The notes below the pieces were generated by a model. The model had not been told where the DNA came from, searched no databases, and saw only the letters and a program-made list of their open reading frames with translations. A stretch of 64,000 nucleotides of DNA from Parelaphostrongylus tenuis (Eukaryota; Nematoda; Chromadorea; Rhabditida; Metastrongylidae): assembly GCA_019055375.1 (NCBI GenBank), contig JAHQIW010007135.1, positions 62,001 through 126,000 on the forward strand. The letters run 5' to 3'. Made by a program: the position numbers and the translations under genes. Below, in pieces: positions 10,555 to 22,900 of the stretch (its first letter is position 1; every line of letters begins with the position of its first letter).

Positions 10555-11160
10555 AATTGGCACTGTTGATCTCATTATATGAGTGCTTAATCTGGTCCAT
10601 TTAGCACATACAATATCAAAATAATCAGGACTTTCCATTCAAAGCATAAATTCAAGACTGAAATTTTTTCATCCTTCTGAAAGAACACTTTTTGGAACTA
10701 TGCTGAACACAATTTCAACAACTCGCTTTTCGTTAACTGTGAATTTGTGGCAACATTCATATAATTATTGTGGAGCATACGATGGCTGGGAAATGGTTTC
10801 TGGAGAAAAGTTTGATGATGACTGCTCTTCAAGTGAATTAAAGATTGTTTTGTTTGGCACCATTGCCACAATGCGGCTCTCATAACGGTAATGATCGCAG
10901 TACTACGTAAAGTTAAAGGTTTCACTCATACAATATCTCAAGAAAAATTCTACCCTTCGGGCCATGATGAAGTATGCTTTTCCGATTTTGTTGATGACAA
11001 AGTGAAAGCACCAGATGCTCTATTAATTTATCGGCCATGTTACAATATTTTTGTGAACGCTGAATGGCGATGAATAAGCAGTTCCGTGTTGTATCAGTTC
11101 CTCGTCATAACAGTTCCGTGTTGTTCGAGGTGAACTAGAAGGCGGAGATTTAGTGACGTT
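10555..11160 (+). repeat. Conserved upstream repeat block, copy 2 of 5
   Basis: The closest relative of the block at 2.2 kb. It shares GAGTGCTTAATCTGGTCC, AAGAACACTTTTTGGAAC, CTCATAACGGTAATGATCGC and GTTCCGTGTTGTTCGAG in the same order and orientation. No gene copy is recognisable on its left, so this unit has either lost its gene or decayed beyond recognition. Confidence 0.7.
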
Positions 11161-12495
11161 TTCCGCACTTTTCCTATTCATTCAAATTCTGAGTATTTAT
11201 TAGATGGAGCTTATTGACTCAAACAGAGACAGTGATTATTAGAACTAATGCTGTAGTAATAAAAAAAATCTACTTCCATTCGGAGTAGGCATTGGTGGAG
11301 GTGCTTGCAGTTGTACAAATTTGATGAAGTTACCACTACACTGATCTTAACTCTGTCATAGCAAAGTCTAATAGAATCCATTATTGACACTTTTACTAGT
11401 GAAACGGATATCGCTTCTTTCTCAATAAATTATGCGTTCATCAATTTCTCGATTGCTTATCTTAAACTTCAGTGTCAGTTGAACTTCACTTTTTACAAAA
11501 CCATTTTATCACAAATCATGTGCCGAAGAATTTCAGAGCTCCGTTTTGTGTAGATTGCTCTAAAAATTTACGAAAGTGTTTACGAAATCACAACATTTTC
11601 ATTGAAACATTAAACTATTAGGTGAATACTAGTAGTCTAAAGAAAGAACTGTGTCCGGTCAGGTTTAACCCTTTTGGGACCGCTTGCGTCACTCAATTTA
11701 CGCGCGAATTTTCGGAGCTTTCTCGTCAACTATAGAGTTTTCGTCAAAATTTAAAAAGCCATTCGATAGCAAAAAATTGTGCCTCTGATGGTGTTTTTGG
11801 CTTTTGAAAATGTTTTTTCAGCGAATTATAGCAACAAAGAGAAAACTGCATTTTTTTCTCTGGAGTGTACAATGTGATTTGCTCTCGTGTTCACATGGTC
11901 TTTCACAGAGCAAAGATTTTTCACCGAAGTCTCACAAATCGTTCGATATGGTGATTTTAAATATATAATTATTTTTGAAATTGAAGAGCGATTGTAGGTT
12001 TTTCAAGCGCTGTGAAAACGCGAAAACTGCGTTTCGCTTCCAGAGTAATTTGCGTGCTTCACTATTGTTTATACCTAGTCTTATAGTAGAGTTTTGAGAA
12101 TCGTTCGATAGTTGGAGAAGTGTAGACCTTAAAAAATAAATTGGTTTTTGATTTGATTTTTAGTGCCCTGAAGCAAGAGAAGTGAGATTAGATTTCACAC
12201 TATGAGTGAACATCCAGTGTTTTTTTTCTTCTGCGCGTTTTTAAGATTATCACAGTGGGTGTTTTGGTGAATGTATAGTCAAATTCGTACCCTAGGGACA
12301 ATTTATGGTCAGAAAGAATGCTATGTTACTAACGACCTTCCATAAAAGTCTTTTTTAGTTCTATCGTTCTATAATCATAAGCTTATATTTTACCTTACCA
12401 ATTTAACGCGCTAATAGTCTAAGCTTAAGCAAGCAGCCTAAGCCAAAACCCAAGCAGTCTAAGACTGCTTAGCCTATACAGCAGCTTGGTATTAT
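11161..12495. other. No gene; AT-rich degenerate interspersed repeat
   Basis: 1.3 kb without a supportable gene. The part at about 11,680-12,250 carries the recurring phrases of an AT-rich family (TCGTTCGATATGG, GAATCGTTCGATAGTTGG, and GCTGTGAAAACGCGAAAACTG) also seen around 35.6, 40.0, 43.8 and 47.1 kb. 12,410-12,480 has a low-complexity stretch built from AAGCAGCCTAAG-like words. Confidence 0.45.
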
Positions 12496-12499
12496 AAAG

Positions 12500-12720
12500 T
12501 GTGAGCTTGCGAAGAAAATCTTGGAGTGTCAGAGTCACTGATATTCTTCAGACTTCTTTGAGCAGAGGCGCCTCTGATCTTCGGTCGTTGACGTAGGGCT
12601 GAACATCGCATCCTTTCTCTCATTTGCGAAATACAGGATACTCCTAGCATTGACCCTTTGACTGCGCGCTTAGTAACGCCACTAAAGCAGTAACTCCTAT
12701 GCATATCAAGGGAATATGGC
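12500..12720 (-). pseudogene. RTE fragment (post-RT region)
   Basis: The minus-strand translation gives SMLGVSCISQMRERMRCSAL and RQRPKIRGA, matching residues encoded at about 51,180-51,260 of the complete RTE copy. Only about 60 codons are present, bounded by unrelated sequence. It is a short remnant of the same family as the 48-kb element. Confidence 0.75.
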
Positions 12721-12860
12721 AGTGTCCTATGTGGCATTTTTCCACTGAAAGCCTAGATTTCATTTGTCTTCATTTCCATTTTGTTACAAACCTCCTCTAT
12801 GTGCAACGGTGCACTCGACGTTGCTTTTTATTGCGTCATTATTGGAGGATGGGTTTTTCA
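12721..12860. other. Spacer
   Basis: Short AT-rich spacer between the RTE remnant and the mariner remnant. Nothing can be supported in it. Confidence 0.3.
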
Positions 12861-13230
12861 CAGTAAGCTGCAGTGGATGAATTTAACGGAGTTGATGTGA
12901 ATGGCATAGCAAGCAAATCTGCTGCTCGACGCTGGTTTCAGCGCTTTGATACCAAAGATCTTGACATCAAAGACAAGCCTCGCTTAGGACGCTCGACAAA
13001 GTTGAACAACGAAGATTTGATTACTGCTTGTAACGCGAACCCTTCATGGTATTTTGACCAGATCCGAAACTTGGTGGACCTATGATAAAATGTCGTAGAA
13101 AACGACTACTCTTTTTTGAAAAATAGTTGTTATAGTTTATGTTTGGAATTCATGCATAAGTCTTCAATTATTTACAAGTGACCCATTTCGCACTTTCCAA
13201 CCTAATCAATTATTTATCATAGTTTCTTCG
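12861..13230 (+). pseudogene. Mariner remnant: N-terminal DNA-binding part joined to 3' end
   Basis: 12,873-13,085 encodes SAARRWFQRFDTKDLDIKDK, PRLGRSTKLNNEDL and a stop. This is the second helix-turn-helix and linker of a mariner transposase. The catalytic domain is deleted. Within 60 bases the sequence passes into TTGGAATTCATGCATAAG, the 3' terminal region shared with the fragment at 1.0-1.38 kb. It is an internally deleted, non-autonomous copy. Confidence 0.75.
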
Positions 13231-13530
13231 TTGATGGAGCCCCTAGCACGAGGTTGCTGAAAAAAAATATTACTCAATTAACAGACGGCGCGTTTCGTCT
13301 TTTCCAGAGCCAATGACTCGAATCGACCTTTCACCGTCTCTGCTCTCGTTTTGGATGGCCTTTGCTCCGTTGAAGTCGGAACTTTTTCGGTGAAGCACAG
13401 CTCAAATGATGAACCTAACTTAGAAAACTCTTTGCATAGAATATGAAGCCCAGGCTAATCAGCTGATTACTCCTTGGCAGTAAATTTGCTTCTGGGAGTC
13501 TTGTAGAAGTCGGTAGAAGTGGGCCAATTA
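13231..13530. other. No gene seen
   Basis: 300 bases of spacer upstream of the hammerhead-like motif. It may belong to a Penelope-like terminal region, but I see no coding sequence. Confidence 0.3.
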
Positions 13531-13535
13531 TGAAG

Positions 13536-13566
13536 AGGCTGACATCGCCGAAACGCACGATTGGTA
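13536..13566 (+). other. Hammerhead-like motif (TGAAGA, stem, CGAAAC)
   Basis: TGAAGAGGCTGACATCGCCG followed by AAAC. GGC and GCC could pair as a 3-bp stem II between a TGAAGA and a GAAAC. The same arrangement lies at 57,963-57,990 in the 3' part of the Penelope-like element, and such elements are known to carry hammerhead ribozymes. The first base of the CUGANGA core is A here, so activity is doubtful. Confidence 0.3.
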
Positions 13567-13786
13567 TCATCCTCGATAAGACTTCCAACATTTTCTCAGA
13601 TTACATTGAATGTTTCATTAGCTATTTATGTTCATATATAAGCATCTTCCAATAGATTATGTTGATCTACGTTGACAAATACTGTTAGAATTACAATGTT
13701 GATAAGTGTCAAAAAATTGAAGCTCATTCTCCTAACATCCTATAAAATTACGCAGAGGAATCCCACAGCTTGAAATCTGGGCTTAC

Positions 13787-14240
13787 TTTGTATCACAAGG
13801 CGAGTGCGAATGATTTAGCGCTGTCCAAAGTTGTTTCAGTCCCAACAGCGAGCTCAGCAGAAGCTCTAGATGAAGCAGTGAAGTCCATGGCCGTCGCTAA
13901 TCTCATGCCGCATACAGTAAAGTCTCTTGCTATTGCTGAAACGAAATTTGGTAAGCTTGATGTGAAATAGAAAACTAGATCACTATGTTGGATTTGTTTT
14001 TTAGAAACTGCTTTTGTTCTCTTTTACTTTTTGTTACCCAATATCTTTTCGCCATTACACTTGCATTTGTAGTTTATGATAAGTATAAACTACTAGAGAT
14101 GATGCCATTCATCAAAGATTAGGATCTTATGTTTGAAGTTACAGAACTTTGTTCTAACACAAATTTGTGTCTACTACCTCGACCTTGTTGCATCACCCCA
14201 CATCGACACTTCCACGGAAGTCGTAGCAATAAAAATCACA
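13787..14240 (-). pseudogene. Secreted-protein gene copy B, decayed (exons 1-2)
   Basis: Exon 2 (13,787-13,935) keeps its acceptor (TTTCAG) and a donor (GTAAGC). It encodes RDFTVCGMRLATAMDF and DSAKSFA, then runs into a TGA caused by a 1-base loss in the SFVSRLVMQT region. It is 149 nt long instead of 152. Exon 1 (14,178 to about 14,240) keeps CGVMQQGR and its donor GTAGTA. Its signal-peptide part has a TGA, and it is cut off by the adjoining Penelope-like fragment before any start codon. Exons 3-5 are not found to its left. It is a pseudogene. Confidence 0.8.
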
Positions 14241-14242
14241 AC

Positions 14243-15290
14243 TATGTAATGGAGTCGTTCGATGCTGCTGCTGTTCACACGAGCGTATCGAATGACTCCT
14301 CCGCACTACAAACAGTTTACAAATTGCTGGTAGAAAATGGTTTGAGAATAGATATGTATGGCATGTCAGTTGGACAACTCATGACTCTTCGAGGGTGTGC
14401 CTGAGCTGTTCAATCTTTAGGTGGTCGGGAAGATATGTTGCCCAAATTAGAGGGCTGGCAATGGGGCAACGATTGGCACTAAGGCCTGCCATTGCTTTCA
14501 TGCCCAAAGTGGAAGCTCCAGTTCTCAGTCGTGACGCATTACTCTGCTCTTGATACATAGATTATTGTTGTATTGTCTGCTCGACACAGGAAGAGGTGGA
14601 CATATGCTTTGATTTTTTAAACAGCAATCAGAACACATTAAGTTTACAAGAGAGAAACCTAGGGAGAACTGGCCTTTATTTCTGAACACCCAAATTCACC
14701 TTTCTGAAAGCGGCTGCATAACAGAATAATATTGCAAACCAAGTGATAAAAGCATATCAGTGCACCACCTTTCTTCCCACGCCTCACATACGAAAAGGGC
14801 GCTAGTTCGAAACATGAACCAATCGAATACAAGTGTTTGTGCGGGAAGTGGAGAGAGAGGAGTCAGTACGCTTGCCACGGAAGATAACCATTTTGAATGG
14901 CCACGATAGAGCAGCCACTTTAAGCCAATAAGGATAGTTATGCACCATACATTACCAGAAGAACGATGTTTCAAACATAGACATGAAGATACTTTTGGAA
15001 CTACCTTTTGTAACGAATGAACTTAGCTGGTTACAAAAGGTGTTTAAGGAAAAGTGGTCTGTAAGACTCCGCAAGAGTCACAGAAATTTCTCCTAATAGC
15101 TCACTCCGCCAATTGGTCCAGAACTGCTTGTACGACCGTTGTGCAAGACTGACATTTGTAAAGTATGCCCTAATGGTAGAGATGGAGATTGCATGAGTTC
15201 GGGTACAACATACTTGATCTCTTGCACAATAATCGGTGAAGATAATATTGGCGAGGCAGGAAGACATAGCTGCTGTTTTTGCTGATCTTT
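14243..15290 (+). pseudogene. Penelope-like element fragment (RT and GIY-YIG parts)
   Basis: Runs parallel to the better copy at 56.5-57.5 kb through several frames. It shows VMESFDAAAVHTSVSNDS, then GLAMGQRLA, then YIDYCCIVCSTQEEV, where the catalytic YIDD has become YIDY. After that come KRALVRNM-like and STLATEDNHF stretches, and finally DICKVCPNGRDGDCMSSGTT followed by YLISC at 15,145-15,225. It ends at EAGRHSC inside the endonuclease domain. Many frameshifts are present. It abuts exon 1 of secreted-protein copy B and accounts for about 1.05 kb of extra sequence in that unit. Confidence 0.82.
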
Positions 15291-16229
15291 GTTTTCCGAA
15301 TGAGCTTTGAAGATTATCAAGCTTCCTATTCCAATTCGGAAATTTCTGGATCATTTTATGACATATTCTGTTACACTGAAACATATGGGCTTATACTGAT
15401 AAGAATAAATCAATGCCAGATAAAGAATGAGGATGAGAGAAGGAAAACGTTAGTCAATAAAAATTTTTCTGAATGAGGTACTTATTAGGTTCCACAACTC
15501 AAATTTTTCCCACAATTTCATTCGTGTTGCTAACACATAAAACTGAGCCTCTCCCAGAAATAAAGAAATTCACATTTAACAAAAAATGTCGTTACAAGGA
15601 AACTTTTGTGAAAAAACCCTCTAGGAAACATATCTATTGACAAGAACGAGGCACAAATTTCGGTGAGAATTGTTATTTGCAGTAAAGTTCTACGCAAGGG
15701 AAATCTCATTATATAGAATGCAATTTTTCCATTAACTTCCCTTTCTAGTACTGCTAAAAGGTCTCATTTCTTGATTAGGAAACTGACTGAGAGCGTTAAG
15801 GAGATTACCTGCACAATTTATCAAATGTTTCAGAAACAGCCGTGAAATTAGCTCACCAGGAGTCCATCGATATAAAAAAAGAGTGAAATGAAACGGCGGC
15901 AAATTTGTTTATAGTGAAACTGTTTGAATGTGCAAGCTTTGTTGTGAGGAGCAAAAACGTAGTTGCTAAGTTCATTAGTATAGCAAAAAATCAACTATAA
16001 TTGACGAATTAGGAACGTGAGTGAGGTATAACTGTATAACTGGTAGCTTTTTTGGTCGCTTTTAAAAACTTCAAGTTTCTAATATAGGTGGGTTTACGAA
16101 GTGTTTAAATTTCTCATAATTTCTCCTTGATGTAGAGAAAACTAATATTGTACATTTCGTATAGTGAAGTCTCATTGCGTTCGCGTAATGCCTGTTGTTT
16201 CTGACTTACTCCTGCAAATGTTAGCGAAA
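15291..16229. repeat. 5' flank block of duplication unit B
   Basis: No gene. 15,630-15,720 (GACAAGAACGAGGCACAAAT, GTAAAGTTCTACGCAAGGG, TGAAATCTC-like) parallels 24,450-24,550 of unit C base for base in long stretches. 16,100-16,200 (TTCTCATAATTTCTCC, TATTGTACATTTCG) parallels 2,048-2,180 and 35,360-35,440. This supports common descent with the flanks of copies A, C and D. Confidence 0.5.
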
Positions 16230-16680
16230 TGGTCATCGTAAATTTCGGCATGTTGTTTTCCTGTTAGAGCGGGCTGATTCAATCCACTTGGCGCCTCAAA
16301 TTTTCAAGCTATGAATTTTCTTCCAAAACACCAATTCAAAGCAATTCTTGATCAGTTTTGGCGGAAAAGTACTAGGTGAAACCACATCAACTATATTCCA
16401 ACATCTTTGCTTGTCAGCAATAATAGAGCATGTTCATCCCTTAATCAATCAGAGTGGAAAATACAACAATGCGGAAATTGGTTTCTGAAGAAATGTTTGC
16501 CGGTAGGAGCTAGTTATGTAATCCAAAAACTGTTCAAGGAAAACGTTTTGGCCAGCAAGGAAATCCATTGCAATGACAATGTGATGTCCTATGTAAAGCT
16601 GAATGTTTCACTCGTTTTGAATACCTAGGCGAGAGTTCTCTCATTCGAAACGTAGCATATTGTGGTTTGACTTTTATGCT
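16230..16680 (+). repeat. Conserved upstream repeat block, copy 3 of 5 (diverged)
   Basis: ATGCGGAAATTGGTTTCTGA at about 16,468 corresponds to the GCTGGGAAATGGTTTCTGG segment at 10,785. CAATGACAATGTGATGTCC at about 16,572 corresponds to the CATAACGGTAATGATCG anchor, and AATGTTTCACTCG to AAAGGTTTCACTC. It is more diverged than the other copies, but in the same order and orientation. Confidence 0.5.
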
Positions 16681-18785
16681 CATGACATATCTAAACTACA
16701 GGGGCGCTGTGGAATGTCGGCCCTGTCATGAATTGATTACAAACGTATGAAAACTTCATTGGCTACTCCTCATTATTTGAATAAACGCTTAGAATCTATC
16801 TCTCTACGGTATAAGTACTAAATACTTCGCATTAAAGTTCTAAAAACGGGTTGAGTACTTTAAAAGAAGACGTAATTTTCCATCAGTAGAACGAACCGTG
16901 AAGGTCTCCTCAGGAACGAAGCTCCGCAGTATAAATAGTGCCTCTTAAGCCATCGAAAAACTACTGTAGGCTCAGCGAAAAATCTGTATCCAGTAAAGAA
17001 ATTTCGAGAAACGCGGTGTTCCGAGAATGTTATACTTGCCCCATAAGTGCTTAGGAAACAGTACCATTGGGGTGTAAGGTAGCAGCGTTTCCATAATGGG
17101 GCTTATCTGTGCTATATGTTTATTTGACCCTAACGTTCCATCGTAGATAATTGTGATGGCTATTTGCGATGCTAAAAGTAGTAGCTTTTCTTTTGCCTAG
17201 TAAGTTTTTTGTTGCTTGACTCGGGACGTGATGTAGGCACTGTCAAAGAAGATTCGAAGGTTTAAGATGGAAGGCGATTTTCTCTAAATAATTTTGTTTT
17301 CGTATACATCTAATACACTGTGGCTGTCAATTTCCCAGCTCTAGACATTTGCTCCTCTCCAGTGGTACGGAGCAGATATGAAACAGTCATCTATGTAGCA
17401 ATAACTGGCCAATATCTAGGCTTGCATGTGATTGTTCACCCACTACTAACGCTGTTGACAACGCCAAGGCTTTGTGCCGATCGTCGCCAACTGCGAAGAG
17501 AACCAACTAAGGTAGGCATGCACGCCACAAAGAAAACTTGAGCCTTATTGGCTCTCGTTCGGCCCACTCGACGATTAACAAGACGACAATTGATAGCAAG
17601 AATCTTCAGAAGCATTGACGCGTTTGGCTCAGAATGGCCATTCCAGAAATCGTGAAGTGTGGCAAAAGTACAAATGTCTTCTTCACTTCTAGAATTCATC
17701 CGTACGAATGCGCTTTCGTTATGGTAGAAATATCAAGAAATACTTTCAATAACAAATGATACACTAATAAGCAGTGAACGCCTATTTGTGAGCCATCTTG
17801 CGACTTCAAAGGATGGTTGAATATTTTTCATTTCTACTTTTGTTAATGAAATCACACTGCGGGAGTGAAAATATTCTTGAGAGGTCAGGTCTACTCATAC
17901 TTATTCACTAGCGCTCAAGACATGGATGCCTTCGTATGCTGATTAAATTCTTGGTAGCAAACAGGAGGTAGAATGGGGAGATGAAGAAAATTGGTAGATT
18001 CAGAGACGAACGGAAAGTATGATGGAAAGTGATTGCTTTTCAAAAGCTATCTAGTCCTCATTATCTCTTCAAGAACGCTTATTTCGTAATAAAGTAAACT
18101 GGATGTTTGGGTTGAACTTTTAAGCAATTTTTTTTCGGATACCAGCCATTCATTTAGAAACGCAGAGGATTTTTTTTACGGATTTCGAAGTACGGTTTTG
18201 GACCAGCGCATGAGGACAGCACAAATGATTTGTTGCATTATAAATTTTATTAATCACCATCAACGTAAGAATGTTCAAAGTCGATACGTGCTTATCCGAC
18301 CACACTTATTGGAAATTAGTTGCTTACAGCTACGGTAGAATATGTTAAAGAAAGATTGATTTCAGCGGTAGCACGCGCTCTTATGGATAAATTTAAGGTT
18401 AACTCTAATCTTATGTCTAGAATTCTGCATATCAGCCAGTACTCTTAACTGCATATAAATCGTATTATTTATTTCAATATGAAAACCGATTTTTCTGACT
18501 TTGACTTACTATTCAATCATGTACTTGGTGTTGATTGTTAGTAGCATAAAATTGTTGACACCGCTCACAACTTTTTGCTACAGGCTCAAACAGTATAAAA
18601 TGCATTTTTTACACTATAATATTGCGTATGAATACTAAACTTCATTATCTGTATATTCTTTTATTGAACAAGAACATATCCATATATCCTCAACAGTTTA
18701 TTAACCTTGATAGGTGATAGTAGGCAAAATAAGATAAAATAAATATAGAAAGAGGTTTTTTCAAACGCTTTACATTTGGGTTTGC
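16681..18785. other. No recognisable gene (2.1 kb)
   Basis: The longest open frame is 17,436-17,699 on the minus strand (87 codons, LAINCRLVNRRVGRTRANKA region). It has slightly higher GC than its surroundings, but I recognise no domain and see no adjoining exons. 18,270-18,345 resembles an S1 SINE head. The rest is AT-rich. Confidence 0.35.
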
Positions 18786-18789
18786 ATTA

Positions 18790-19010
18790 TAGCCGACGTT
18801 GGCAGGTGCCGAGAAGAAGTGCAACGCAAATGGACCCTATACCAGCAGACGTACCGCTCTATTCAGCACACCATGCCACATGTTCCATGACCAATTCGCC
18901 AAATTCGCCATAATGATGTTCGTGGTCTACAAACATTTTTTTCCAGAACAAAGTTTTGAAAACAAGTACATGATTCGAACAGTTAGACTTCCTGAAATTG
19001 ACAGGTGACC
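18790..19010 (-). pseudogene. Secreted-protein gene, stray last exon (copy E)
   Basis: The minus strand shows the end of exon 4 (FQEV- or ISGSLT-equivalent, 18,985-19,005). After a short intron-like stretch comes exon 5 with TNIIMAN, NMWHGVLNRAVRLLV, a TAG stop, then GPFALHFFSAPANVG. It has a 6-bp in-frame insertion near the TNIIMAN motif and a premature stop compared with copy C exon 5 (19,996-20,124). It lies about 1 kb beyond the end of copy C in the same orientation, so it is a duplicated 3' end or the residue of a further gene copy. Confidence 0.72.
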
Positions 19011-19652
19011 CTTGCCCGTAAATAAGAAATATATAAGTTTCACTGACATCTCTTTGAGTCACTCGATGATGAATGGGATAGCAGTTGAAACAGCTGACTT
19101 CTCAGCATTCCTCAACAATGTCCACACTGTGCAAGCTGTTTATGCAGAGCGCCTTCAATAGCATTGATAAAGCAGTGGGCTCAAAGCGAGTATCTCAGAA
19201 AGAGTGCTGAAGTATGTTGTGAGAATGAGATGCTGTTACTTCTCATTTTGAACCGCATGAAGGGACTCCTTCGTGTGGAAGCAGATTCATTTAAGAATGC
19301 TCTGAATAATCAAGATTTTTCGCTAAGTACTCAAGATTCCGTCGTATGTCTTCTTACAACTTCACAAAAAGTCTGAACGCTTCACGTCTTCATATTTGTT
19401 GCTCCAATCCTGCAGCAAATATAAAAGAAACTTTATGAGAAATAGATCTATTTCGATAGTTATTATTACTGGAGGTATGAATGTCCCCATAGATTCATTT
19501 AGCTAAATGACACTGAACAAAGGCGAAGATTGAAGTGTGATTAAGATTGTTAAGTTCAAGAGCTAAAAGAAGAAGATATGAGCGGACACAGGAAGTTTGT
19601 CAACGTTATTTAATCGGTTTGAGCCTCCAGAAGTAACTGCTCCTTTGTAAAC
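19011..19652. other. No gene seen
   Basis: Contains a 70-codon plus-strand open frame at 19,164-19,376 with no recognised motif. No exon signals can be joined. Confidence 0.3.
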
Positions 19653-19730
19653 CGTGTGTGTGTGGTGTGTGTGGTGTGTGTGGTGTGTGTGCAGTGTGTG
19701 TGTGTGTGGTGTGTGTGTGTGTGTGTGTGG
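19653..19730. repeat. (TG)n / TGTGTGTGG microsatellite
   Basis: A 78-bp run of GTGTGTGTG interrupted at regular points by GG. It is partly an 8- to 10-bp repeat and partly a pure TG run. Confidence 0.95.
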
Positions 19731-19995
19731 AATATTTAGATATTTTATACAGATACGAGAGAGAACATGGTTTTTTATCCACGGAATGGAATAGGGTTTT
19801 CATAACTTTTTCAAGTGCGGCATTTTGATTCGGCTCATCCATTATGCATATGATTCATCGCCCTACAAATTTCACTATTTTACATAAGTCAACCCATTTA
19901 CTGTTTAGTAATTTGCTGCTTTGGAAAAGTATTATTAAATAAAGGCTAAGTAGATACACAGTATGCCACAAATTGCCTGCAACTGAGTCCGTGTT

Positions 19996-22900
19996 CTAGC
20001 CAACGGTTGCGAATGCCGAGAAGTAGTGTGAAGCAAACGGACCCGATGCCAACATTCGAACCGCTCTGTTTAGTATACTTTGCCACATGTCTTTCGACCA
20101 GTTCGCCATGATGATGTTTGTGGTCTGCAGATACTTCTCTCCTAGAAAAGAAGTTCCAAAAGCGAGTAAGTAGTGCTAACCGTGAGACTTCCTGAGATTG
20201 ACAAGTATTTGGCATCGATTGCTCCGATATTCATGTCCTTGCCTAGTTCGCACTTGTGCGCTAATTCCTTTGCAGTGCATAAGGCAGTTACCGTGTTACT
20301 GACGACAATGCAGTGTGGACGTGGTGTCTTGCTGGCGTCTGCAGGAACTGCAAGGAACCTTTTAGTCAAGTGTTTATTCAAAACAAAAAGTGAATAAAGT
20401 GCTCGAAATAGTTTTAGTAAGTGAATTCTACGTTTTCGCCTTTTTGTATTACTTCATAATATGATGACTCATGTTAAGAATTGCGTGTCGAAACTTGAAC
20501 AAGGTTTCAAGTGTTCCATCAATACTCCTTTTTGACATTGTTTATCCATCGGTATAAGTGTTATGCAACTAATGCTTATTTGCAATGACCACGATATTGC
20601 CGCATGTAATTCAATTCAGTCCAGTGCATAAATCAGAGCGCCTCATTTTTCTGATATAAACAGTCAAGCCTTCAACACTGCTTTTTTGAAAATACGAATA
20701 TCTTCCATATTTGTTGCTGTTTTTAGCGCAATCGAAAAGTCGATGCTAGGAGTATCCCGTATCTCGCAAATGAGAGAAAGGATCCGAAGTTCCGACCTAT
20801 CCAACGATCAAAAATCAGAGACTCGGTTATACACGCCAGGATAGCGAAAATAAGGTGGGCCAGACATGTCATGCGCTTCAACAACAAACGCTGGAAGACA
20901 GCCGTTACTTACTGAATTTCTCGAGATATCAAGCCCTCTATAAGAAAATGACCGACTCGATGGTCCTTTCTCTTCAGGAAAACCTAGAACTTGTGATAGT
21001 CAACGAATCCCTTGAGCGAGGAGAATTCAGCGGGTTACTCTTGTACTCGATAGGAAAATGGAAGTGTTGCTGGTGCCCTCTCAAATCACTCAGAGATTAA
21101 CGAGACGACGGACGATAGGTGACAGGTAAAAATTTCGCTTTGGCTGAAGCATAAGGTGTCCACCGAAAATATCAATTATTAATGAGGATGACTTCAGCTC
21201 CATAGACAAGAAAGTGATAGAATATCTTGATTTGTGGAAGAAATTTTAAAATGACAAAATATTGGATTGTCCCACAAATTATTCGTTCCATTCAATTGTT
21301 TTTCTATTCACAAATATTAGTCGAGTATTGTATATCGAAGGCGACCGAAGAGATAATCACCACGGTTTGGACTAGGCTCTGCTTCCGATAGGACTGTAAG
21401 CCACTGATACAAGTGTTTCGACGAAGGTGATAAAAGTTGCTGAAGTCAGCCTCAGTCTGCTCGGCCAGTTAGCCTCGACGAAATCATTACGAGCTATAAG
21501 CTGGTAGTACATCGGGATGATAGTACTGGGGATTTGAAGCGAGTACTTGATTACGGCCATAGCACCATCGCTCGCCATTCAAATGAAATTCGCGAAGCGA
21601 ATACTTGGTATTTACCTTGTGCTTCAAGCGACAACGACAGCGTTCTACGGACGACCATTTACGAAAGTCGGCCCTGTATAACAGACTACATGCGTGGCTC
21701 AAAAATGATTATATGGTCTGATCGAAAGTCTTTTGCTGTGACCGCAAAGGCAGGACTCTCCTACTCGATCATTACTGAAGATGAGTACTGGGTCCATTGC
21801 GAGTACAATACTTTCCACGTCTACTGGGTGTCTTGAGGTGAGGATAGCAGCTCAATCAAAGCCTAGTTTCCATGCTCAAAAGATTATTCTACCGGCTTTT
21901 AAGACTGGCGAGGCATGCCATTATAGAATTGCTCGATAATATGCAAACAATCAGTGGCGATGTCTACGTGAAACACGTCTGCAAGCTAGCTACAGCAGAA
22001 CAAGAAAAGCATCCGAAGCGGCTCACTGTTAGCTCTTGCCAGGGTAACGTTCAACTTCATATTGCAAATTTGATTCGCCCTGTTTTGGAGGAATTGGGCT
22101 GTACTACAGCACCACATCCACCGTTAGCTCTTATATTGCTCTACAAAACTCTCCAGCACCCTAAAAAATACTTGTGGGGGAAAAAATTTTGAAGACCGCA
22201 ACCAGGCGAAATGCCATGGTGTCTTTTTTGATAACCAGCTAAAGTCCTGGGTGAAAGGCATCCAACCTTTACTTAGCAAATAGCTACATATAGATGATTC
22301 TAATTATGGCTGTGTTGTTTTTTGATTGATTTCTTCAGATACATACGGATCAGTCGACATAAGCATTAGATGGCAAGGAAATTATGTGACAGCGCAATGC
22401 AAGTATTTCACTTTCATGGCACTTTGATTAACTATGGAAGATTTTGTTAGCTTCAATTGCCGCTTCTACATCAATATCTCCGAAAAATCGTACTCCATTA
22501 TAATGTTCTCTCTCGGGGCAAATTAATGGTAGATTTGAATGATTCTCTTTTCCGCACAAATGTCAATTTCCTCGAAAGACTAACACGACAGGAAATCATA
22601 TAGCGATAGTCCGTAAAGGCACTTTCAGTCACTTTTTTAGGTGCAACGCCGCATTTGAACTCCACTTCTTCTTCTCCTAATGGAGTGGCATCTTTTCTTA
22701 AATCATCGATCACAGTCTACAATTTACTTCTGATCTCATAAAGCGACTTCGAGAAAAGCTTGAACTTTTCCTCAATGCCACGAATGTTGCCGATTCTTTC
22801 TATAATTTTAAAATGGTCTTGTTCGGGTAGCCCTGCATTATCATTGCAAACGCAGCCAGTTTCTAGGATTGGAAGAATATCTCAAGCATGATTGGTATTA

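Noticed and set aside
17436..17699. Candidate exon on the minus strand
   Set aside because: Slightly higher GC and 87 open codons, but no recognisable domain, splice partner or repeat. Kept only as a remark in the spacer entry.
19606..19842. 78-codon frame with HTHTHT
   Set aside because: It is produced by the TG microsatellite.
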